A stretch of 12,735 nt of DNA. Source: Conidiobolus incongruus B7586 (lineage: Eukaryota > Entomophthoromycota > Entomophthoromycetes > Entomophthorales > Conidiobolaceae). Of the stretch, positions 9,018 to 12,735 are shown piece after piece. How positions within the stretch are numbered: position 1 is the first letter of the stretch; every line of letters begins with the position of its first letter. Location of the stretch: assembly GCA_000697335.1 (NCBI GenBank), contig JNEM01010275.1:1-12735 (forward strand), in the 5' to 3' direction. The notes under the pieces are model-generated. The model saw nothing but the letters and a program-made list of their open reading frames with translations, was not told the origin of the DNA and did no database searches. The position numbers were made by a program, and so were the translations under genes.

Positions 9018-9278
9018 TTAAAGAGTAGAGAATCCTAATAAAGAAAGGACTCTCATAACCTTATTGAATTTAGAATACTAAAAAATTTCATTGTTTTAAG
9101 CTTCTGGTTTATAAAGTCTGTACTTTTTGATAGGCGGGCATTCATTGGAACTAGTAGAATCAAAAAAAGCACTAATAATATCTTTTACAGTTTGAATGAC
9201 TGCAATAGTTGTAATAGTAGGTTTTTGACTAAATATTTGAAGCGTTATTGATAAAATAGAATAGATAATTAATTTCAT
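9018..9278 (-). pseudogene. Short secreted surface-protein paralogue, tail beyond two in-frame stops
   Basis: ATG 9278 opens MKLIIYSILSITLQIFSQ, closely matching the leader of the 7113-7559 gene (MKLINASILLFALQIFAQ) also at DNA level. A short body follows with Thr/Ile/Val, then FFDSTSSNECPPIKKYRLYK, and TAA at 9096-9098 after 60 residues. In the same frame, past that stop and a TAG at 9078-9080, lies YSKFNKVMRVLSLLGFSTL and TAA 9018-9020. This aligns with the intact paralogue's tail (YFTSNKMLLALAVVGLSTI), and the TAG lies exactly where that protein has Gln. The gene once encoded 86 residues with a GPI-type tail. Today it would give a 60-residue secreted peptide with two basic stretches and one Cys, or nothing. 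The body is far shorter than in the paralogues, suggesting internal loss. Confidence 0.65.
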
Positions 9279-9363
9279 TATCCAAAATAATTCAAAAAAT
9301 TAATAATGATATATTAAAATACAAATAATATTAGTTAATCTTGTAATATATAATATCAATAAA

Positions 9364-9371
9364 CCTTTATA
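9364..9371 (-). promoter_or_regulatory. TATA-like element upstream of the 9278 start
   Basis: TATAAAGG on the minus strand, 86-93 bases before ATG 9278. It resembles a core promoter element, but the AT-rich background makes this uncertain. Confidence 0.2.
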
Positions 9372-9379
9372 TTCTCAAA

Positions 9380-9475
9380 ATGAAATTTAATTTCGCTAGA
9401 GTAACTTTTCAAGGTATATCATATTTCTATATTGTATTTATCTGTAGTACCCTTTATTTTTATGTTCTAGTCTAA
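9380..9475 (+). CDS. Possible 31-aa frame divergent from the 9278 gene
   Basis: ATG 9380 begins MKFNFARVTFQGISYFYIVF and ends at TAA 9473-9475. The frame goes on with protein-like pieces (GYVLLINIWYS, LYLYVDMMLTKLLNYS, TIESKKWEIF) and several stops up to about 9644. It may be a relic or chance. The 101-bp divergent spacing to the neighbouring gene is like that of the 1814/1932 pair. Confidence 0.15.
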   Translation: MKFNFARVTFQGISYFYIVFICSTLYFYVLV

Positions 9476-9630
9476 GGATATGTTTTATTAATAAATATTT
9501 GGTATTCATAATATAGATTACATTTAATTAATTTCCTTCCTATTTAATTATATCTTTATGTTGATATGATGTTAACTAAACTTTTAAATTATTCATAATT
9601 AATTTAAACTATTACCATAGAATCAAAGAA

Positions 9631-9644
9631 ATGGGAAATTTTTT
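9631..9644 (+). repeat. Candidate left terminal inverted repeat of the mariner copy
   Basis: ATGGGAAATTTTTT here matches, apart from one extra A, the reverse complement of 10894-10906. The enclosed length (about 1.28 kb) and the distance to the coding relic fit a mariner element. The flanks match poorly, so the exact ends are not fixed. Confidence 0.25.
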
Positions 9645-9885
9645 AATTTCTGATTTCTCAAACATATTATTAGTTTCAAATAAGCAAATATATACAAAAC
9701 AAATAGGAAAATAAATAGTTTTGAATTATATATATATATATATAATAATTTTTTTGATTAAAAAATTAATTTTTTAAAATTAGTTGTTTAATTTAATCAT
9801 GCTTAAATCAAATAGTAACTATTAAAAGTCTTTTATTTTAGTATTAGTAAAACTTAACCACAAACCCTCTAAAATCATTTAAAAT

Positions 9886-10832
9886 TTACAAACCACTTTT
9901 AGTAATGAAGTATTATCTAAATCAACAATTTATTGCTAGGTAAATTACTTTAAAACTAAAAGAGAAACTACTTAAAACTTGCTAAAATCTAAAAAACTAA
10001 TTTCAACTGTTACTTTTCTAATTGTTAATAAAGTAAAAAATTATATTAAAAAGCACCTTTTTATTTTAGCTAGAGAACTATAAAAACACTTTAATATTAG
10101 TCACACAAGTATTTTATATATATTAAAGTTTAAATTAAAATTAATTAATAAAAATGTAAAATAGGTACTTTATAATTTAACTAAAGCTTAAAAAAAAGTT
10201 AAAGTAGCTATTGTTAAATAAAACTTACTAAGGTATAGCTAGAAACCAAAGCTTTTACAGTGAATTATTATAATTGATGAATTTTAGATTCTTTTGTATA
10301 ATCCTTTACTAAAACATAAATCAAAGTGTTAGATTAAACTAAATTAACCCCCTTTACAAATTCCTTTAAATAAACACTTTATTAATAAGTGAATGTTAAT
10401 TATAGTAATAGATTATAATAACATATGCTATTCTTATTTAGTTCCTAAAAGAAAATTTATTAATAGTAAACTTTATATATTTTTTTAAATAAAACTATTT
10501 CTAATTGGTATTCTCAATATAATTTGAGAAGACTTATTATTTTATATAATAATTGTAAAATACATAAATCTAAAGTTGTAAAAAACTTTCTAATTAAAAA
10601 TAACTGGAAAAAACTATCACATCTAGTATATTCCCTAGATTATAACCTATGTGATTATAATTGTTTTGGGTAATTAAAAAACTAGCTTGTAGGAAAGAAA
10701 ATTTCTACAGGAAAATTTAATTGGTTTGTGAAACATCAAATTTCAGTCTTTAATAAAAAGAACTATTTTTTAAGTGTTAGATCTTTGTTAAAAGTATAGC
10801 AAAAAGTTATTAAAAATAAAAAAAATTATTAA
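9886..10832 (+). mobile_element. mariner-type transposase relic, nearly full length
   Basis: Family landmarks appear in order. The first helix-turn-helix ends in KSTIYC-stop-VNYF (family STVKRWVAEF). A degraded GRP-like linker follows, then the second helix-turn-helix (HFNISHTSILYIL) and the linker motif NVK-stop-VLYNLT (family ARWVPRLLT). The catalytic block is IIIIDEF (Asp codon 10276), followed by YNPLLKHKSK, MLIIVIDYN, LYNN (second catalytic Asp replaced by Asn at 10548), SHLVYSLDYNLCDYN (third Asp 10653) and KHQISVFNKK. The reading stays in one frame to about 10480, where one base is missing relative to the 1-477 copy, then continues to TAA 10830-10832. About fifteen in-frame stops are present; many replace conserved Trp (TAG at 9937, 10162, 10285, 10330, 10797) or Gln (TAA 10189). 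The copy is dead. The probable whole element is about 9631-10906. Confidence 0.85.
10719..10764 (+). repeat. 46-bp block identical to 364-409
   Basis: This part of the transposase (encoding NWFVKHQISVFNKKN) is identical base for base with 364-409. It shows that the two mariner relics are copies of one element in the same orientation, although the rest of the two copies differs at many positions. Confidence 0.85.
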
Positions 10833-10893
10833 ATTTATATTATATATTTATTTTTACTTTTTATATATTAAAATGTTTATTTTTTTTAATCAC

Positions 10894-10906
10894 AAAAAAT
10901 TCCCAT
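10894..10906 (-). repeat. Candidate right terminal inverted repeat of the mariner copy
   Basis: The reverse complement reads ATGGGAATTTTTT, matching the 9631-9644 sequence with one base difference in length. It lies about 60 bp after the transposase stop, where a mariner end is expected. A related CCATTA stretch occurs beyond the 1-477 copy near 550-556. Confidence 0.25.
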
Positions 10907-10922
10907 TATTTAAATTACAAAG

Positions 10923-11519
10923 TAATAATAAAATCAAGTTTAAAAATTATTTAGTCATTGTAACAGTTTAAAGTCATTATATATAATATTATAAAATATC
11001 TTTAAATATAATTTTAGCTATTATTCTAATAAATTAATAATTTTTTTTGGTTTATTTTAATTTATCTATTTGTTAATTAAATATCTATATTAGATCTTTA
11101 AAAAGACCTGTTTTTAAACATAATTATATATTTATCAATTTTTTATATTTTTATCCATCAAGTAAAATAATTATTAAAAACTGTTATATTTATTATAAGT
11201 CATACAAAATTCAATTTATCTAATTAATAACAATGACATTGATTGATTATTTGAACAACAATATCATTCATTATTTCAATTCCTATAACAATCTCAACAC
11301 CTTCATTTTTCAAGTTATTAAATTTAATTAAAGAATAGGTGTCAATTATTAAGGAGAAAATTATAAATTTTTAGATATTGAAAGTATTATTTCTTTGAAA
11401 TCAATAACAAAATATTGAAAATTGCTTTAAATCCATCAATCTATATTAGCCATTATTTAAAAAAATAACCACTTGAATAATACTTTTTATTAAATATTTT
11501 AATATATTTATAATATAAT
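10923..11519. other. AT-rich spacer
   Basis: No gene is supportable. A minus-strand frame across 11170-11460 has Cys- and Asn-containing stretches but stops at the chance rate. Confidence 0.35.
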
Positions 11520-11745
11520 TTTCTAACTGTCACATTCGTACCAAATTATTCCTCATACCTTTTATTTTCAAATAAGCTACAATTTACCACTAGTGCTGGA
11601 TTCAATTTTATCAATTTTGTCCCAATAAATGGGATGCTTGCTATTTAAAGAAATAATTTTCCAATAAAACTCTAAATTATGTCAAATTAGTAAACCACAC
11701 ATATTTAGTTTTAATTCAATAAATCACCTAGTTTCCATTACTAGG
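11520..11745. other. GC-enriched patch, possible gene fossil of uncertain strand
   Basis: This stretch is richer in G and C than its surroundings and gives protein-like readings on both strands. Plus strand: CWIQFYQFCPNKWDACYLKK between stops. Minus strand from about 11650: ASIPFIGTKLIKLNPALVVN continuing CSLFENKRYEE, a stop, then FGTNVTVRKLYYKYIK; a third reading contains KHPIYWDKIDKIESSTSGK. The minus frame with only one stop in about 60 codons is the best candidate. No start or family could be identified. Confidence 0.2.
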
Positions 11746-12735
11746 ATAATATATAAATGAGGTTTTTATATAAATGGCAAATTAATAGTTTGATAATTAG
11801 ATTATTTAATATTTTACAGTTATTTCATATTTTTAAATATATATTTTTTTCACAATTATTAAAATATACCAATTAAATCAATAAAGATAACTTTATATTG
11901 AGCTTTATTAAGAAAATATTGAGAAAAAAGAAAAATTATTATAGTATAAGTTAAATATTATAATAAATATATAATCTTATATAATGTTATCAGTTTTTTT
12001 ATGTTAATTCTTTCTAGTTTACAGAATTTAAGGTATAGTTTATTAATTTGAAAATTATATCTTTCATTAGTCATTATTTTATACTCATATGATTCGATAA
12101 ATATAATAGAGTTGGATTATTGATTTATCTCATACTGAAGCTTTACCACAATATACCTAATATTGGAATAAATATTTAACAATATGTTCACGTCAAAAAT
12201 CTATATATTTTAAATTAAAGTTTATATATTACTTAAAATTGGTATCTTAAAATTTCTGGCTAGTCAAATAATTTTAATATATTATATTGACTTAAATTAA
12301 ATATAGTCCAAATATCCTTTTTTGGGTTATTAATAGGCAATTTAGTTAATAATTAAATTATTAAATAGTTTTTTGAAGATAGAATAGTTTGACTTTATTA
12401 ATGACTGATATTTAAATAATTGAAAATATTAATTAAGATTCAATATTAATTCTTATTTTTATCCATATATAATGTTTCGTTATTAAATCCGAGAAATAAT
12501 ATGAGTTAAAATAATATATATAATGAAAATTATAACTTTATAACATTAAATTTAAAATTAAAAAAAATTTATAAAATTATTTTTCAATTATATTTCAAAG
12601 TTAAACTTTCAATTATTAATATTAAAAGCTTTACAATTTTTATATACTAAAAATATATATGAATTATTAAATTTTATAATATGATATATTCAAATTAAAT
12701 AATTTTTGAATCAATATAGAATAATTCAAATATTA
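11746..12735. other. AT-rich flank
   Basis: I see no gene, RNA or organised repeat up to the window end. Confidence 0.4.

Noticed and set aside
9054-9090. Second MKFF-like start (ATGAAATTTTTT) just downstream of the 9278 gene
   Set aside because: It encodes only 12 codons before a stop and overlaps the conserved tail of the 9278 gene in another frame.
1-10832. A reassigned genetic code in which TAA, TAG or TGA is read as an amino acid
   Set aside because: TAG falls at both Trp and Gln positions, all three stops occur, and paralogous or copy sites show normal TGG, CAA or CAG. Mutation explains this better.
11619-11633. TCCCA-ATAAA-TGGGA palindrome
   Set aside because: Five-base arms are too short to be meaningful.
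5672-12343. 17-bp match TTATTAATAGGCAATTT at 5672 and 12327
   Set aside because: A match of this length between two places is expected about once by chance in 12.7 kb of DNA this AT-rich, and the flanks differ.

Overview
This window is a very AT-rich stretch of eukaryotic DNA with few genes (GC looks near 20% by eye). It carries a small same-strand cluster of related secreted-protein genes and two decayed mariner transposons. The cluster genes encode an N-terminal signal peptide that ends just before a Gln, a Ser/Thr/Asn/Asp-rich body, and a hydrophobic C-terminal tail of the GPI-anchor type. This points to a fungus or fungus-like unicellular eukaryote, such as a yeast or a microsporidian. 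The sequence does not allow a firmer placement. I see no bacterial signals and no tRNA or rRNA.

Layout from left to right. 1-477: the C-terminal half of a mariner transposase, cut by the window edge. 1035-1814 (minus): a 259-codon Ser/Asn/Asp-rich member of the family with three in-frame stops. 1932-2339 (plus): an eroded, unrecognised gene that is divergent from it across 117 bp containing a (TA)14 tract. 2767-2822: a strong 22-bp hairpin. 2815-3442: two weak candidate gene relics. 4427-4877 (minus): a second family member whose frame changes near both ends. 7113-7559 (minus): the one intact member (148 aa). 9018-9278 (minus): a short member whose conserved tail lies beyond two in-frame stops. 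9886-10832: a nearly complete mariner transposase relic. The rest is AT-rich DNA without a supportable gene.

The four minus-strand genes look like tandem paralogues. Their leaders, and in most cases their C-terminal tails, resemble one another, while the middles differ. That architecture is typical of variable cell-surface families. At most one member (7113-7559) looks fully functional. Stops in the mariner copies fall repeatedly on Trp and Gln codons (TGG to TAG, CAA/CAG to TAA/TAG). This suggests C-to-T decay of repeated sequence, similar to repeat-induced point mutation. The same kind of stop occurs in the cluster genes.
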